DNA of 42,332 nt, taken from positions 1-42,332 of the forward strand of contig NZ_MPDK01000023.1 in NCBI RefSeq assembly GCF_003144315.1, written 5' to 3'. A program made the translations under genes and the position numbers. This DNA comes from Sulfoacidibacillus thermotolerans (GTDB taxonomy: Bacteria; Bacillota; Bacilli; Alicyclobacillales; SLC66). Positions 14,401 to 24,236 of the stretch are shown here, piece by piece. The notes beneath the pieces were generated by a model. It was not told where the DNA came from. It was given only the letters and a program-made list of their open reading frames with translations, and did not search any database. The first letter of the stretch is position 1; the number at the start of each line of letters is the position of its first letter.

Positions 14401-16337
14401 ATGGGTAGCGGATGGGTATATTTGAATTGTTGCGGAATCCTCTTGTCATACGCAGATCAAAATGACCTCTTGAAGTGTAATGAAGTAATTCGCAAGGAAC
14501 ATCATCGCTTTGTATTTCTAGAAATTGATCATACTTTCTATTTTGTTAAAAGTTTTATTTTACTTGGAAAGCTGCATGATGCACGATTAGAAACGCTGCA
14601 AATTAGAGATTTGAGCAATGAGAAACCTATGGAAGCGGTTCCTATTGAAGAACTTTCAGACCGGGCAATGGATATTTTATCTGAGGAAGTGACATTAGTT
14701 CGCATAGGAAATGAATTAAGATATATCACTCGCGAAGATTTCCTTCTCTCCCTTATGTCAGATGCAGATCAAAGTAAAATGGGTTGGTTGCACAGTTTGT
14801 TCTCCTCCATTCCGAAAGGACTCATGGTCGTAAACCTAGAATATACAGTTGTAAATAGTAATGCGGAATCGATTCGGATGCTCTGTACAACCCCGCAACA
14901 GATGATTGGTCGACGCCTTGATGAACTACTTGGCTCTTCCCCCTTCCAACAAGTCCAACTCACTCAAATTCCTCTACTTAATCAATTGATTACCTTGCCA
15001 AACAATCAAGGAGCTGTTCTCGTCGATTTTGTTCCATTGATTGAAGGAGGCGTGATGACAGGGTTTGCACTTGTGCTTCAAGATCTCCCTACTGTGAATT
15101 CGATGGCGATGGAACTCGATTCGGTCAAGAACTTAAATGCGGATTTGGAGACGATTCTGTCGACGATTTATGATGAGATTATCGTTGTTGATCGAGAGGG
15201 GAGATTGCTTCGGGCAAGTGCTCACTATATTGAAACGCATTGGGAGAGAGCCCCTAAGGAATGGATTGGAGAACAGATTTTTCAAGTAAAATCAGCACGT
15301 GATTTAGTATGCCAAGTGATTCGTAAAGTACAGAAGACGGGGATAAAGGTATCCCTGATGCAAAAGGAAGGGGAAGCACCTTTACTCTCAGTTGGAAACC
15401 CTATCTTTACAAAAGATGGAAAACCGGATCGGATAGTCGTCGCTTCACGTGACTTGACGGAGATGGCGCGCTTGCAGCGTGAATTGGAGTTTACTCGCAA
15501 ACAGAGTGAGAATTATCGCAAAAAGTATGAAGAACTGCAGGATCGTCTGCCGAGTGCACGGGGAGGCGGGATGGTTTTTGCTAGTCCTAGTATGTTTGAA
15601 GTCATGAAGGAAGTGGAAAGAATTTCCCAATTTTCAGCAACAGTCTTGCTCACTGGAGAATCAGGAGTTGGGAAAGAGGTTGTGGCGAACGCCATTCACA
15701 GTTTGAGTGCAAGACGTGATCATCCGTTAATCAAGATTAATTGTGCATCAATCCCTGAATCTTTACTTGAGAGTGAGTTGTTTGGCTACGTGAAAGGAGC
15801 TTTTTCGGGAGCAAGATCAGAAGGAAAATCAGGATTATTTATCAAGGCAGATAAAGGAACGCTATTTTTAGATGAGATTTCTGAACTTCCTTTGAATATT
15901 CAAAGCAAACTATTGCGGGCGATTCAAGAACGCGAAGTCTATCCTGTTGGGGCAACGACACCGGTAAAATTTGATGTTCAAATCATTTGCGCTGCGAACC
16001 GATCGTTAGAAGAACTTGTGGAAAAAGGGGAATTTCGAGCGGATTTATTTTATCGAATTAATGTTTTTCCGATCCACATCCCACCACTGCGTGAGCGTAA
16101 AGAGGATATTGCTGTTTTGGCGCATCACTTGTTACACGAATTTAACCAAATGTACAATCGCAATCTCAGATTTTCTCGCGCATCCATTGAATTGCTTGAA
16201 GCCTATGAATTTAAGAGGAAGAACTGATTTCGCGAGCTATGGCGACATACGGTTCGACCGTTAAGGCTGCAGAAGTGTTAGGAATCAGTCAATCTTCGGT
16301 GAGCCGGAAATATCAAAAATATCTCATGACAAAGTAG
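14401..16337 (+). pseudogene. Sigma-54-dependent activator (PAS-AAA-HTH), disrupted
   Basis: Enhancer-binding activator of sigma-54 RNA polymerase. The frame from 14401 contains PAS-like regions (about 130-240 and 250-350), then an AAA+ core with Walker A GESGVGKE, the sigma-54 loop as GAFSGA (usual GAFTGA), Walker B GTLFLDEIS and the RADLFYRINVFPIHIPPLRER box. The frame then ends abruptly at 16227 after LLEAYEF, where homologues continue PGNVREL. The Fis-type HTH (STVKAAEVLGISQSSVSRK) resumes in another frame and ends at 16337. A deletion with frameshift therefore separates ATPase from DNA-binding domain. The N-terminus may also be shifted, since ATG 14412 opens a second short frame. It probably controlled the adjacent acyl-CoA dehydrogenase/aminotransferase genes. 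Confidence 0.82.
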
Positions 16338-16372
16338 GGATTCATTGAATCGAAGAGAGGAGTTACTTACGA

Positions 16373-17563
16373 ATGTTAGATTTTTCGTTGAGTCAAGAGC
16401 AACTAGAATTGCAAGCGATGGTACGCAAATTTACGAAGACAGAGATTCTTCCATTTATCCGTCAATGGGATGAAGAACATCATTTTGAGCGAAGTATTAT
16501 TGACAAATTGGCGGCTCTTGGCCTTATGGGAGTGTGCATTCCTGAGCAATATGGTGGAGCGGGTATGGATTATAATGCACTTGCGATTGTTTGTGAAGAA
16601 TTAGAATACGGGGATACTTCTTATCGTACGGCAGTTTCTGTTCATACCGGATTACATAGTCTTACAATTTTGCAATGGGGCACGGAAGAACAAAAGAAAA
16701 AGTTCCTTATTCCTCTTGCGCAGGGGAAAAAACTTGGTTCATTTGCTTTAACAGAACCGGAAGCGGGTTCTGATGTAGGTGCTTTGCGTACACGTGCCGT
16801 AAAAGATGGAGATTTCTACATCTTAAATGGCTCAAAAATGTGGATTTCAATGTGCAACTATGCAGACTATTTTCTTGTATTTGCAACGGTTGATCCAGAG
16901 AAAAAGCACAAAGGAATTACCGCATTTCTTGTGGATCGCACATTCCCTGGAGTGGAGACGAGACCGATTAGAGGAAAACTTGGGATTCATGCAGGGGACA
17001 CGGGGGAAGTCATTTTAACTGACGTGCGTGTGCCTGTGTTTAATCGGTTGGGTGCAGAGGGAGAGGGTTTTAAAATTGCGATGGCTGCGTTAGATAATGG
17101 TCGATTTACGGTTGCCGCTGGCGCTGTGGGGCTTACACGGGCAGCCTTAGATGCATCGGTTGCGTATGCGAAAAGTCGTAAGACATTTGGTGTGTCGATT
17201 GCAAATCATCAGTTAGTCCAACAGATGATAGCTAAAATGGAAGCTGCATATCAGACTTCGCAATTACTCGTGTATCGATCTGGATGGTTGAAAAATAAAG
17301 GGTTGCGAAATACAAGAGAGACTTCACTGGCTAAGTGGATCGCGGCAGACGCGGCTTTTCAAAGCGCTGCAGATGCGATTCAAATTCACGGAGCTTATGG
17401 TTATTCTAATGAATATCCGGTAGAGCGCATGATGCGAAACGCGAAAGCGCTTGTCATCTATGAGGGAACGAGAGAAATTCATACACTTATGCAGGCAGAA
17501 TACGTACTAGGTCTCAGACAGGATAAACCATTAAACCGGATGTTACCAGCTTGGGAAGGATGA
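16373..17563 (+). CDS. Acyl-CoA dehydrogenase (short- or branched-chain/glutaryl type)
   Basis: FAD flavoprotein that oxidises an acyl-CoA to its 2-enoyl-CoA. The 396 residues run through the full family: N-terminal helical domain, the flavin-binding loop FALTEPEAGSDVGALRT, the middle beta domain, RKTFGVSIANHQLVQQMIAKM and the C-terminal IQIHGAYGYSNEYPVERMMRNAK. The catalytic Glu lies in ALVIYEGTREIH. RBS GAGAGGAG lies about ten bases before ATG 16373. It appears intact, although its neighbours on both sides (sigma-54 activator, aminotransferase, permease) are broken. Together with an aminotransferase it could have served amino-acid or 5-aminovalerate/glutarate breakdown, but the substrate is not readable from sequence. 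Confidence 0.88.
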   Translation: MLDFSLSQEQLELQAMVRKFTKTEILPFIRQWDEEHHFERSIIDKLAALGLMGVCIPEQYGGAGMDYNALAIVCEELEYGDTSYRTAVSVHTGLHSLTILQWGTEEQKKKFLIPLAQGKKLGSFALTEPEAGSDVGALRTRAVKDGDFYILNGSKMWISMCNYADYFLVFATVDPEKKHKGITAFLVDRTFPGVETRPIRGKLGIHAGDTGEVILTDVRVPVFNRLGAEGEGFKIAMAALDNGRFTVAAGAVGLTRAALDASVAYAKSRKTFGVSIANHQLVQQMIAKMEAAYQTSQLLVYRSGWLKNKGLRNTRETSLAKWIAADAAFQSAADAIQIHGAYGYSNEYPVERMMRNAKALVIYEGTREIHTLMQAEYVLGLRQDKPLNRMLPAWEG

Positions 17564-17597
17564 GCGATGTATTGAGAGTAGTTGTTCTTGCATAATA

Positions 17598-17741
17598 TAT
17601 GCTTTATTACATAAGCAATTAAGCATACTCGGGGGTTCCGTTCCAGCTGGTTTAACGACACTTTCCATTTTCGCTCCTGCTCTTAGCAGTAATCTTTTCG
17701 CTACAACGATTGTAGGGGGGGATGTGGTTCCTTTTTATTAG
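17598..17741 (+). pseudogene. Unidentified hydrophobic gene remnant
   Basis: An open stretch ending in TAG at 17741 encodes a Gly/Ala/Ser-rich hydrophobic sequence (LGGSVPAGLTTLSIFAPAL), as found inside transporters. It has no start with a ribosome site and is too short to be whole. I cannot name the family. It sits between the acyl-CoA dehydrogenase and the aminotransferase remnant. Confidence 0.35.
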
Positions 17742-17759
17742 TTTCGTCATTATGTTAGG

Positions 17760-18413
<654 letters not shown>

Positions 18414-18427
18414 AAGGATGCGATACA

Positions 18428-19256
18428 TTGCTACTTGAACCGCAAAAAGAGACAATTCGTCTCTCTGCGCGAGGACGATTGTATAAATTTCTGGTTGATG
18501 CAATGCTTATCTTGATTGGCGTGAGTTGGGGCTATACGTTTCTAATCACGAAATATGTGATTATCGTATTGCCTGTCTTTTTATTTCTAGGTATGCGCTT
18601 TTTGCTCGCAGGGATGATCTTGGGCATTCCATTATGGATCAAGATGAGACGTTTATTTACAATCAATGATCTCAAGCAAGGATTTTTTGCTGGTATTTTA
18701 CTTGCGTTTGCATATTCTCTTCAGACTTTCGGAATTTTGCATACGAATCCTGGGACAGCGGGGATGATTACAGAACTTACGACGGTGTTAATCCCTCTTT
18801 TGTATTTTCTACTCACGCGTCATCCGATTGGCTAGTACTTTTGTGCGATGTTGCTTATGCGAGTCATGTGTTGTTGGTAGATCGAAAGGTGAAACAAGTT
18901 CATGTTTTGTGGTTTGTTGTCATTCAATTGTTGACTACAGGGGTACTTTGTCTTGGGGCTGGTTTCGTTACAGAGTCGTTTCCCCACTCTCTGAGCCCTT
19001 TTTTATGGTTTGTGGCTATGTATTTGAGTTGATTTTCGGGACAATTCTTGCGTATCTAGTGCAAATTTTTGCTCAAAAATGGAGTAATCCAACACATGTA
19101 ATGATTATTTTATCTGTCGAAGGACCTTCTGCATTTCTCTTTGCATGGCTATTTTGGGGAGGGTCGATGCAAGTTTTTAAAGTGTCTGGTGCCCTTTTCA
19201 TTATCATTGCAGTGATGATTACAGAATGGTTTGGAGCATCCGAAAGAGTGGATTGA
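18428..19256 (+). pseudogene. EamA/DMT-family permease, frameshifted
   Basis: A drug/metabolite-transporter family protein split over three frames. From TTG 18428 (AAAGGATG upstream) helices 1-4 run to FLLTRH, then stop at 18835. The next frame carries DWLVLLCDVAYASHVLLVDRK, the start of the second EamA repeat, without the loop and helix that normally precede it (about 40 residues missing). Another frame change near 19025 leads to LIFGTILAYLVQIFAQK and the last helices ending at 19256. The gene therefore has one deletion and at least one further frameshift. It is probably a former amino-acid or metabolite exporter of the same cluster. Confidence 0.78.
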
Positions 19257-19270
19257 GTGAAGATCACGAA

Positions 19271-19318
19271 AAAGATATAGTCATGTCATATTATATAACA
19301 TGACTATATCTTTTTTTT
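19271..19318 (+). terminator. Rho-independent terminator after the permease remnant
   Basis: A perfect 16-bp stem (AAAGATATAGTCATGT and complement), an 11-nt loop, then eight T residues. Confidence 0.92.
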
Positions 19319-19339
19319 AAAAAACTCATGAAAATAGGC

Positions 19340-19370
19340 TTGAATTTTGAGTTAATGTGTTATATATAAT
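19340..19370 (+). promoter_or_regulatory. AT-rich promoter before the 58-residue gene
   Basis: TTGAAT (19340-19345) and TATAAT (19365-19370) are 19 bases apart; an alternative TATATA at 19363 gives 17. Confidence 0.45.
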
Positions 19371-19398
19371 AACATAACATGTGACTGGGGGAGATCGT

Positions 19399-19575
19399 GT
19401 GCAAACAGAGGAGGTCTTTGAACGATATGTCATATCTCGTCAGGCGTGTGAGGAGCGGACCGCATTGCTTGATCGGATTAAAGAACGAGTGGATCGAGCG
19501 GAGATTAAGATTATCGATGTACAACGTAGACACGATCATTTAATTGTCGTATGTCGCAAACGCACTTGGCGCTAA
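19399..19575 (+). CDS. Small charged cytoplasmic protein, unknown
   Basis: A 58-residue protein (from MQTEEVFERY) rich in Glu, Arg and Asp, with a predicted helix at 10-40 and a final strand DHLIVVCRKR. I recognise no family. The start is GTG 19399, because GGGGGAG lies six bases before it; the in-frame GTG 19381 lacks a site. It has its own AT-rich promoter and follows a strong terminator, which supports it being a real gene. About 90 bases separate it from the isochorismatase gene. Confidence 0.5.
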   Translation: MQTEEVFERYVISRQACEERTALLDRIKERVDRAEIKIIDVQRRHDHLIVVCRKRTWR

Positions 19576-19666
19576 TGAGGATTTACCGTGCGTGTTTTGT
19601 GAGTCCATGGTATCCTAGAAAAGATTACTTGTTTTTTAAATTCGATGGATTCCTGGAGGTCGTACG

Positions 19667-20242
19667 GTGGATTTAGAACTTCAAAGCAAGAAGACGGCAT
19701 TGGTTATAATTGATCTGCAAAAAGGAATTGTCCAATTTCCAGGTGCCCCAAACGCAACCACTGAAGTGGTAGCCAATGCGGCAAAGCTGAGTCAGGCTTT
19801 TCGCAAACAAGGTGGATTTGTTGTTCTTGTGACGGTTGGTTCGCGCGATGGGGGAGATCTATTACATCCAATTGTAGATCAGCCGATGACTACTTCGGTG
19901 CAGCGATCTGCAGATTTTGCTGATTTGGTTCCGGAGTTGCATGTTCAACCTACAGATCATCTCGTGATAAAACACCAGTGGGGCGCTTTCTTTGGGACTG
20001 ACCTTGATTTGCAGTTGCGCAGGCGCGGTATTGATACCCTCGTTTTGTGTGGAATTGCGACGAATATCGGAGTAGAGACGACAGCGCGGGAAGCATATCA
20101 GCATAACTATCAACAAATTTTTGTGTCAGATGCCATGACAGGGTTGACGGCCGCTGAACATGAGCACACCTTACAATATATTTTTCCGCGCATTGGAAGA
20201 ATTCGTACAACAGAGCAAGTCTTAACTGCATTGGGCCTATAG
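19667..20242 (+). CDS. Isochorismatase-family cysteine hydrolase
   Basis: A 191-residue cytosolic hydrolase of the isochorismatase/nicotinamidase superfamily. The catalytic triad is visible: Asp16 in VIIDLQKG, Lys102 in IKHQWGAFFGT and Cys128 in LCGIATNIGVETTAREA, preceded by the cis-peptide GIAT turn. The residues that separate nicotinamidases (metal-binding Asp-His-His) are not evident, so the substrate is unknown. GTG 19667 is the start, with TGGAGGT six bases upstream. It is followed by a terminator and so appears monocistronic. Confidence 0.85.
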   Translation: MDLELQSKKTALVIIDLQKGIVQFPGAPNATTEVVANAAKLSQAFRKQGGFVVLVTVGSRDGGDLLHPIVDQPMTTSVQRSADFADLVPELHVQPTDHLVIKHQWGAFFGTDLDLQLRRRGIDTLVLCGIATNIGVETTAREAYQHNYQQIFVSDAMTGLTAAEHEHTLQYIFPRIGRIRTTEQVLTALGL

Positions 20243-20256
20243 TATTGGCGATTGCG

Positions 20257-20308
20257 AACATACAAACCATCGAGAAATTAGCAAATCGAGGGTGTTTGTA
20301 TGTTTTTT
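20257..20308 (+). terminator. Rho-independent terminator of the isochorismatase-family gene
   Basis: An 11-bp stem (AACATACAAAC and complement), a 26-nt loop with a small inner pairing, then TTTTTT. Confidence 0.75.
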
Positions 20309-20353
20309 GTTTTTAAAATCAATACGTTGACGTAAGGATTAGATATTGCTAAG

Positions 20354-20794
20354 ATGTTTCGTGAGGTGAGAACGACGGACGAGAAAGAGTTATTTTCAGT
20401 AGAAGATGTAGCGAAAAAACTGGGCATTACAGCGAGAACATTACATTATTACGAAGAAGTGGGGCTTATTGTTCCAAGTTCCCGCACGGCAGGAGGTCAT
20501 CGTTTATACGCACAGGATGTAGTAGAGAAATTGGCTTATATTTTGCGAATTAAAGACAGTTTGGGGTATTCGTTACAAGAGATTCGAAACGTACTAGCTG
20601 CACAAGAGACGCTTGATCGTTTGCGCGAGAGTTATCAGAGTGGCTCAGAAACAGAACGCCAACAGATTATCGATGAATCCATCGAATTGATGACGACGAT
20701 TCTTCAGCATATTGATGAGAAATTAGAGAAGCTAAGTGAAATGAAAACAGGATTGTTAGAACGTCTAGATCGTGTGAAAAAATTGCGGCCTTAA
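20354..20794 (+). CDS. MerR-family transcriptional regulator
   Basis: A 146-residue MerR-type regulator. The winged-helix domain spans about 13-80: FSVEDVAKKLGITARTLHYYEE, then VGLIVPSSRTAGGHRLYAQDV. A dimerisation coiled coil follows, rich in Glu, Leu and Arg. No cysteine metal site is present, so a drug or other small molecule is the likelier signal. ATG 20354 has no clear ribosome site, and a TTGACG with a poor -10 overlaps the start, so the true start is uncertain. The efflux pump gene begins about 30 bases after the stop, and the pair forms a typical regulator-pump operon. ACGTTGACGT upstream may be its own operator. Confidence 0.85.
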   Translation: MFREVRTTDEKELFSVEDVAKKLGITARTLHYYEEVGLIVPSSRTAGGHRLYAQDVVEKLAYILRIKDSLGYSLQEIRNVLAAQETLDRLRESYQSGSETERQQIIDESIELMTTILQHIDEKLEKLSEMKTGLLERLDRVKKLRP

Positions 20795-20823
20795 CGGTGT
20801 ATGGGGAGTGTGGAGGTGTTTTT

Positions 20824-22293
20824 GTGCAGGAGGAAAGGAAGAAATGGTGGGTTTTATCCGTTACAAGTCTTGGCGCATTGCTGAGCGCTTTAAATTTCAG
20901 CACGTTGATTATTGCTCTGCCAGATTTGATTCGTTCTCTTCACGCCTCTCTGTTGCAGGCAATGTGGATTATGCTTTCTTATATGGTTGCACAAACAGTG
21001 ATGGTGCTGATGGCGGGAAGTTTAGCGGATTTACTTGGTCGTAGGAAATTATATATTTCGGGGATGGCACTTTTTACACTGGTATCCTTTGTAGCAGGTT
21101 ATGCACCTACTGCATCTTGGCTGATTGGATTGAGGATTTTGCAGGGGATTTCAGGTGCGATGGTCATGGCCAACAGTACAGCGATTGTTGCGGATGTTTT
21201 CCCAAAAGCAGAACTGGGTCGGGCGTTAGGGATCAATGTCATGGTTGTTGCAGTTGGTCAAATTATTGGTCCTGTACTGGGCGGATGGTTAACGACTGTA
21301 TTTGGTTGGCCGTGGACTTTTTGGTTTAACGTTCCTTTTGGCATCGTCGCCGTTTTATGGGCGCTCTATGTGATGGGTCTGCGTGAAATAACCGAGCGCA
21401 AAGGTCGGAAAATTGACGGATGGGGTATTTTTACTTATGTATTTGCAGCGCTTGGTCTGTTGATCGCCTTGACCTGGGGGGCTATTCAGAGTTGGGACTC
21501 GGTTGTGGTCTTAATTGGGGCGATTGCTTTTGTGGTCTTTTTGCCGCTTTGGCTGTATGTGGAGAGTCGTCATCCGCAGCCGCTTTTACATTTACCATTG
21601 TTTCGCAAGCGCGCGTTTAGTATTGGGATTATCGCGGCTACGTTAAATGCAATTGCTCGCATGGCGGTGATGTTCATGCTGATTTTCTATTTTCAAGGAG
21701 CCGAAGGGTTCAATGCGTTGCAGGCGGGAATTCTTTCAATTCCGCTAGCGGCAGGGATGCTCGTAGTTTCACCGTTTTCAGGATGGTTGAGTGATCGTTT
21801 CGGAGTGACGCTGCCTACCACAGGGGGGCTATTGGTGACGTTCATTGGACTTATAGGTCTTGCGCTCGGACTGACTTTGACTACCCCTTACTGGCAATTG
21901 GCGCTTTGGATGGCCATCATTGGAGTTGGCTCAGGATTCTTCAATTCGCCTAATTCAAGCAGTATCATGAACTCTGCGGGAGCAAAGTTTCGCGGTGAAG
22001 CATCAGGCATTCGCTCTCTTACTACGAACTCAGGAATGATGTTGAGTATTGCATTTACGATTCCACTTGTTACAGCGAGTATCCCAAGGCAAGCAATGCT
22101 TGCTATTTTTTCTGGTACGGAAGTGGGATTAAAGGGTGCCGCAAGTTCGCTTCAAGGATTTATTTTGGGACTACAAATCGCGTTTTGGGCCATGGCTATT
22201 CTGATGTTGTTTGCGACGGTGATGTCTGCATTGCGTGGCAAAGAGGGAAATGCGCAATCATTTACGACAGCTCCAGACGGTTCTTCGCAGTAA
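20824..22293 (+). CDS. DHA2-family (EmrB/QacA-type) drug efflux transporter
   Basis: A major facilitator protein of about 489 residues and 14 predicted helices that exports toxic compounds by proton antiport. Motif A reads GSLADLLGRRKLY after helix 2, and motif C is in helix 5 (VVAVGQIIGPVLGGWL). Helix 1 begins SVTSLGALLSALNFSTLIIALPDL, with the signature aspartate at its end. GTG 20824 is chosen, with GGAGGTG seven bases before it; an in-frame GTG at 20797 lies upstream of that site. It follows the MerR gene in the same operon, which probably controls it. The drug specificity is unknown. Confidence 0.9.
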   Translation: MQEERKKWWVLSVTSLGALLSALNFSTLIIALPDLIRSLHASLLQAMWIMLSYMVAQTVMVLMAGSLADLLGRRKLYISGMALFTLVSFVAGYAPTASWLIGLRILQGISGAMVMANSTAIVADVFPKAELGRALGINVMVVAVGQIIGPVLGGWLTTVFGWPWTFWFNVPFGIVAVLWALYVMGLREITERKGRKIDGWGIFTYVFAALGLLIALTWGAIQSWDSVVVLIGAIAFVVFLPLWLYVESRHPQPLLHLPLFRKRAFSIGIIAATLNAIARMAVMFMLIFYFQGAEGFNALQAGILSIPLAAGMLVVSPFSGWLSDRFGVTLPTTGGLLVTFIGLIGLALGLTLTTPYWQLALWMAIIGVGSGFFNSPNSSSIMNSAGAKFRGEASGIRSLTTNSGMMLSIAFTIPLVTASIPRQAMLAIFSGTEVGLKGAASSLQGFILGLQIAFWAMAILMLFATVMSALRGKEGNAQSFTTAPDGSSQ

Positions 22294-22300
22294 AGGATAT

Positions 22301-23011
22301 TTACAGTTGCACAGAGGGTGTGTGCGAACGCATCTGTGCAAATGCACGAATCATTTCATTGATTGCGCTTTGATACTGCGGCTTGCTCCAGTTATTATAC
22401 GATGGATGTGGGATATCCAGTAACACCGTCCAATTCGGCGATGTGATATTGGCAATGCGGAAAAACTTTTGCGCAAAGCGTCCGCAGGGGATGATATAAC
22501 ATCTGCGATCGATGAGGTTGTATAGTTTTTCCTGTAACTTTTGTGCGATCAAATTTTGTAGTGCCTGTAATTTTGCATCTGAAAAATGATCACGCTGATT
22601 TGCTGTTCGCAGATTTTCTAGTAAGGAAAATAACTCTCTGAATTCGGCAGCCTTCGGGAATCCTTGATAAGCAGACGCTTGCATGGGAATTTGACAAACA
22701 TTCATTACACCTAGCACATTGAGTGAGGGTCGATCTAATTGCTCTGTCATATTTTTCTTAACCATGATTCCAAGGGGAATGTGAGAATATTTTTCGCCAA
22801 ATAAGTGTTTACTCATTGATAAACCAGAGCTACCGCTTACTGGTGCGCCATGCTTCAATTCTTGAAGATGGGGACTTTCCAACAGAAAGATAAAGCTAGC
22901 GTGTGAAGAGATGAAATCAGGGACGTAATAACTTGTAGTAAGTTCATCGAATTGGGATTGTAGCAGAAGAAGTTCATTGGTTGATCCATGGGGATGCATT
23001 TCTATGACCAT
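22301..23011 (-). CDS. Uracil-DNA glycosylase-superfamily-like protein
   Basis: A 236-residue protein with the outline of the UDG superfamily: an N-terminal strand FIFLLESPHLQELKHGAPVSG in the position of the active-site loop, a central strand YIIPCGRFAQKFF and, near the C-terminus, a strand-plus-HPS motif (DIPHPSYNNWSKPQY) like the family's HPS loop. The active-site loop is not the typical one of families 1-5, so it may bind nucleic acid or have lost glycosylase activity. AGGATAAGG precedes ATG 23011. It is convergent with the efflux pump, separated by seven bases, and stands alone on its strand. The assignment rests on motifs only. Confidence 0.5.
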   Translation of the reverse strand: MVIEMHPHGSTNELLLLQSQFDELTTSYYVPDFISSHASFIFLLESPHLQELKHGAPVSGSSGLSMSKHLFGEKYSHIPLGIMVKKNMTEQLDRPSLNVLGVMNVCQIPMQASAYQGFPKAAEFRELFSLLENLRTANQRDHFSDAKLQALQNLIAQKLQEKLYNLIDRRCYIIPCGRFAQKFFRIANITSPNWTVLLDIPHPSYNNWSKPQYQSAINEMIRAFAQMRSHTPSVQL

Positions 23012-23050
23012 CGCCTTATCCTACTAATTGAATGAGGCTATTTTAGCAAA

Positions 23051-23090
23051 ACAAAAGCTCTCCTTCAAATTATGCCAGGAGAGCTTTTGT
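23051..23090 (-). terminator. Rho-independent terminator of the thiazole operon
   Basis: A 14-bp perfect stem (ACAAAAGCTCTCCT and complement), a 12-nt loop, followed on the minus strand by a T-rich run. Confidence 0.88.
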
Positions 23091-23127
23091 ATTTATACGC
23101 ATCACACTAGTGGGAATAAAAAAGTAG

Positions 23128-23925
23128 TTATATCCTTTGGCCTATGAGGCCAGTCGTTGGACTGCTAGGCTGTGCGTTATCAGATTTTTCAATGCGTCCG
23201 GCTAGATAGCCCGCCCGTCCTGCTAAAACAGCTAGTTTCATGGCATGCGCCATGTCGATCGGTTGTTTTGCACGGGCAATGGCGGTGTTGATTAATACGG
23301 CGTCAGCGCCCAGTTCCATAGCAAGCGCTGCGTCTGAAGGTGCGCCAATTCCGGCGTCGACAACTACTGGCACGCGGCCAGCCACAAGGTCAATGATGCG
23401 GCGAAGTCGATCTTGACTTAAGAGTCCACGCCCGGTTCCAATCGGCGAACCATACGGCATAATGGTTGCACAGCCGATGTCAAGTAGACGTTTTGCTACT
23501 AAATGGTCGTCTGTCGTGTACGGCAGTACGATAAATCCTTCTTCGACGAGTGTTTTAGCCGCCTCAAGTGTCTCGATAGGATCAGGAAGAAGTGTTCCGT
23601 CTGACGGGATTACTTCTAGCTTGACCCAATTTGATAGACCTGCGGCACGCGCTAAACGTGCAGTACGCACAGCTTCAGCGGCTGTTTGGCATCCTGCGGT
23701 GTTTGGGAGAATGAAGTAACGTGTGCGATCAATGTAGTTGAGCAATGACTCTTCTGTCTGATCGAGGTTGACGCGACGGACTGCTACAGTGACGATCTCT
23801 GCTTCAGAAACATCAAGAGCCGCGCGCATTTGTTCAAAGGTGTCGTATTTCCCTGTCCCAACCATAAGGCGGGAGCGAAATGTACGCCCCGCAATTGTGA
23901 GTTGATCATCTGCTGGAAGGTTCAT
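23128..23925 (-). CDS. thiG: Thiazole synthase ThiG
   Basis: Forms the thiazole phosphate of thiamine from deoxyxylulose phosphate, dehydroglycine and ThiS thiocarboxylate. The 265 residues fit the family: FRSRLMVGTGKYDTFEQM, ILPNTAGCQTAAEAVRTARLA, WVKLEVIPSDGTLLPDP, IMPYGSPIGTGRGL and VVVDAGIGAPSDAALAMELG. The Schiff-base lysine lies in VKLEV. An extension of about 15 residues follows the core. RBS AGGAGGT is nine bases before ATG 23925. It is the last gene of tenI-thiO-thiS-thiG. Confidence 0.95.
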   Translation of the reverse strand: MNLPADDQLTIAGRTFRSRLMVGTGKYDTFEQMRAALDVSEAEIVTVAVRRVNLDQTEESLLNYIDRTRYFILPNTAGCQTAAEAVRTARLARAAGLSNWVKLEVIPSDGTLLPDPIETLEAAKTLVEEGFIVLPYTTDDHLVAKRLLDIGCATIMPYGSPIGTGRGLLSQDRLRRIIDLVAGRVPVVVDAGIGAPSDAALAMELGADAVLINTAIARAKQPIDMAHAMKLAVLAGRAGYLAGRIEKSDNAQPSSPTTGLIGQRI

Positions 23926-23980
23926 TATAATTTCTACCTCCTCTTTTCTTTATAACTTGTCTCCGAGGTTCTGCTTTTTT

Positions 23981-24181
23981 TCAACCCCCACCGACGAAGC
24001 GAACAATTTCAATTACATCTTTCTCAGTCAATCTTCGTGTTGCATACGCTTCACGCGCAATAATTTCGCCATTGTGTTCTACGGCAATCAATTCATCTTG
24101 CAAATGAAACTGTTCAAGTAGTGAAAAGATCGTTGTGGTATCTGGAACGCTTTTTCTCTGCCCATTGACTAAAATATCCAC
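23981..24181 (-). CDS. thiS: Sulfur carrier protein ThiS
   Basis: A ubiquitin-like carrier of 66 residues ending in FVGGG. The terminal glycine is activated by ThiF and converted to the thiocarboxylate that feeds sulfur to ThiG. The N-terminus MDILVNGQRKSVPD and the loop EHNGEIIAREAYATRRL are typical. Start is GTG 24181 with AAAGGAGG about 11 bases upstream. It lies between thiO and thiG. Confidence 0.93.
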   Translation of the reverse strand: MDILVNGQRKSVPDTTTIFSLLEQFHLQDELIAVEHNGEIIAREAYATRRLTEKDVIEIVRFVGGG

Positions 24182-24236
24182 TTTGTGGATGCCTCCTTTC
24201 CTAATAGAAGATCGGATTGTTTTGCTAGCGTTTTGT

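Noticed and set aside
16016-16264. Separate small gene at the end of the sigma-54 activator
   Set aside because: It is an overlapping frame of the AAA+ core without a ribosome site; the HTH that resumes downstream belongs to the broken activator.
18828-19256. Second half of the EamA permease as a separate gene
   Set aside because: The reading frame begins out of frame in a helix of the family, and the N-terminal residues of the frame are not permease-like; it is the shifted part of one broken gene.
22307-22341. Hairpin with 9-bp arms at the MFS / UDG-like convergence
   Set aside because: It lies inside the last codons of the minus-strand gene and has no T-run on either side, so I do not list it as a terminator.
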